The notes under the pieces were generated by a model, which was not told the origin of the DNA, did not search any database, and saw only the letters and a list, made by a program, of their open reading frames with translations. The position numbers were made by a program, and so were the translations under genes. DNA of 64,000 bases, from positions 41,660 through 105,659 of the forward strand of contig CAWHTX010000022.1 of NCBI GenBank assembly GCA_963832355.1, given 5' to 3'. The stretch comes from DATFVA01 sp963832355 (GTDB lineage: Bacteria > Bacteroidota > Ignavibacteria > Ignavibacteriales > Ignavibacteriaceae). Every line of letters begins with the position of its first letter. Position 1 is the stretch's first letter. Of this stretch, positions 62,453 through 64,000 are shown in pieces.

Positions 62453-63850
62453 ATGAAGAAAGTATTACTGTTTACCCTTTTTTTCTCAACAATGATTCTG
62501 CCACAAGAATTACATCTTACCGAATTATACCGGGACTTTATACCAACAGGTTTCAGCAAAAACCCACAGGGGATTAAGCAGGTAGAGGTAAATCTAAGAG
62601 AAAATCTGCTGATCCACCCGTCATTAATTTATTATTACCTTGAATATCTGAATCTTAGAATAACTCATAATATTATTGATCCTGAGTTAAATTTTTCCAG
62701 GACGTTATCGGATAAACGGAACCAATTAGGGAAGATGAAAAATGACTTTCTGGCAGATCAAAGGAGGCAGATAGAGAGCAAAAATTATCCACGGGTTAAA
62801 GAGAATAAAATGCTATCATGTTTAGATGAATTTGCTACACAGTTCGACAAAAATGTCGGCAGCAGTCAAAACCCTGAGATTGATAAGAACAAGCAGTATT
62901 ATTTTACTTTCATTGCTTTAATCAATCAGTACGAGAAATACGATTCTACACAGGATTATAAATCAAGAATACAGAGAGAAGCTGTTAGGAAAATTAAATA
63001 TTTTAATACGGCATACAACAACTTAGGAAATATGGACAAAGATGAAAAGCTGACCTTGCTGGATGAAACGAATACTTACTGGTATTTTTTCGACCCGGAT
63101 GAAAATTTCTTCGATGAGAAAATTAATTTCAATCCTGCTGATATTGCGGAGGATATCTACAAAGATGATTTTATTATTAGTAAAAATTTTAACCTCGGTG
63201 TTTTTTATTACCCGGTGAATTTTGTTTTCAAAGATGTAGAAAAGCTTGCCATTTCAGCTGGTTATACTTCAGTTACCTCGGAGGGTTTTGAAAGAAATCT
63301 GCAGACGGAGACCAATATAAACAGTAAAAAGCTGTTCGAAGCATTTTTGGGCTACCGGTTTGGTCTCGAGAAAGAATATGGAGCACTCTCTTATATTGAT
63401 TTCAGTTTAGGGGTGTCGTACAATGATATACGGTTCGATCCAGCTCTTAACACTGTTTTTTATGAACAGCATGGTGTGAAACCAGGCCAATATATAGATA
63501 CGCAGGCTTACATCGATAAAAAAAGCAGTTCTTCATATTCTTTATCTACAAGGCTAATGGTTCCGATATTTTATCTAAATCCTGTATTTTATGTTAATAT
63601 CGGTGCTTCATATACTGCTTCATTTAATAAGCTCGATTACGAGGTTGTAATTGAAGAAACGGTTACTGACCTTCAGGGGAATAAAGAAATCAATAATTAT
63701 AATCAAACAGGCAATTATTCAAAGACTGCTAATGTTATTGCAGCTATTGTATCTATGAATGCTTCATTAAGTAATAACTTTGACTTGATCCTTGAAGGAG
63801 ATTTTTCGAATTATTTTGCATCTGGTCTGGGACTAATTTTTAGGTTTTAA
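62453..63850 (+). CDS. Predicted outer-membrane beta-barrel protein
   Basis: Its 465 residues begin with a signal peptide (MKKVLLFTLFFSTMILPQ). The first half is helical and charged (about 40-240), the second half alternates short strands (LAISAGYTSV, FLGYRFGLEKEYGALSYIDFSLGVSY, MVPIFYLNPVFYVNIGASY) and it ends in GLGLIFRF with a terminal Phe, as needed by the barrel assembly machinery. I do not recognise a family. An AGGGAATG precedes the ATG. The last 150 bp of the window after it show no gene. Confidence 0.75.
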   Translation: MKKVLLFTLFFSTMILPQELHLTELYRDFIPTGFSKNPQGIKQVEVNLRENLLIHPSLIYYYLEYLNLRITHNIIDPELNFSRTLSDKRNQLGKMKNDFLADQRRQIESKNYPRVKENKMLSCLDEFATQFDKNVGSSQNPEIDKNKQYYFTFIALINQYEKYDSTQDYKSRIQREAVRKIKYFNTAYNNLGNMDKDEKLTLLDETNTYWYFFDPDENFFDEKINFNPADIAEDIYKDDFIISKNFNLGVFYYPVNFVFKDVEKLAISAGYTSVTSEGFERNLQTETNINSKKLFEAFLGYRFGLEKEYGALSYIDFSLGVSYNDIRFDPALNTVFYEQHGVKPGQYIDTQAYIDKKSSSSYSLSTRLMVPIFYLNPVFYVNIGASYTASFNKLDYEVVIEETVTDLQGNKEINNYNQTGNYSKTANVIAAIVSMNASLSNNFDLILEGDFSNYFASGLGLIFRF

Positions 63851-64000
63851 GCAGCAGCGGTACCACGGCAGGAATTTGTCATAGAATTGTAAAGAGGTTG
63901 TCAAAATATTATGAGGCTGATCTGATTAACCACCATTTAATTATCCTCAGATCACATATTTAAGTAAATTATGATAATTAACCGTTACAACAATGATAGG

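Noticed and set aside
63851..64000. GATCTGA/TCAGATC inverted repeat at the window end
   Set aside because: Short stem with a long AT-rich loop and no T tract; too weak to call a terminator.

Overview
The window looks like a chromosomal segment of a free-living member of the Ignavibacteria/Chlorobi side of the Bacteroidota (FCB) group. Evidence: two C-terminal type IX secretion sorting domains with the NYPNPFNP core (positions 1-270, and a decayed copy near 58700-59000), Bacteroidota-type families (DUF4837 lipoprotein, DUF6249, DUF2723), chlorobial-type 2[4Fe-4S] ferredoxins and a moderate, AT-leaning base composition. Most genes have recognisable GGAG/GAGG ribosome binding sites. Several use TTG starts, often inside TTGA or TGATG stop/start overlaps. 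The taxonomic call is inference from these families; there is no rRNA in the window.

Layout. 1-8.5 kb: end of a secreted protein, then greA, riboflavin genes ribD and ribE, tilS-hpt-ftsH packed with overlaps, a DGK1/phytol-kinase-type membrane protein and a DUF4837 lipoprotein. 8.5-13.3 kb (minus): DUF2723 membrane protein and glnE. 13.4-22 kb: SDR, secA, glnB (PII), a large TPR lipoprotein with a PorW/SprE-like layout, mtgA, an AlbA_2/winged-helix protein, then minus-strand TrmH-type methylase and rlmN. 23.4-31.5 kb: an intergenic array of 11-bp repeats, an acyl-CoA dehydrogenase, a YidD-like protein with two related TPR/membrane proteins, lemA-TPM, two tandem ferredoxins, a 600-bp gene-free stretch with two candidate structured RNAs, then an MBL hydrolase and a Rieske protein. 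31.5-42.6 kb: queG, trxB, a divergent ECF sigma/anti-sigma and DUF6249 locus with three matching promoter-like elements, and housekeeping genes (era, DMT transporter, acylphosphatase, ispF, DedA, lnt, threonine aldolase, thioesterase). 42.6-53.1 kb: a complete fatty-acid beta-oxidation cluster (acyl-CoA ligase, fused dehydrogenase/hydratase, thiolase, acyl-CoA dehydrogenase, DECR-like reductase, thioesterase) with a divergent PrpR/RamB-like regulator. 53.2-64 kb: pfkA, tRNA-Asp with an integrase scar, a C39-like peptidase, a LytTR regulator with a degenerate receiver, a TorF-like porin and amt, then a decaying region (T9SS cargo fragment with a REP-like element, another broken gene, a histidine kinase with two frameshifts), a methyltransferase and an outer-membrane protein.

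How it fits together. Nitrogen control appears three times (glnE, glnB, amt with a TorF-like porin). Cell-envelope biogenesis is well represented (secA, ftsH, yidD-like, lnt, mtgA, SprE-like, T9SS cargo). Fatty-acid degradation forms the one clear catabolic operon. The most interesting unexplained signals are the three TGTAACC-N17-GTC elements at the ECF locus, a pseudoknot-capable conserved-looking RNA at about 30.0-30.16 kb, and a CAGGGGAG repeat RNA at 29.72-29.93 kb ending in a strong hairpin. Five apparent single-base insertions in three otherwise coherent genes could be sequencing errors or real decay.
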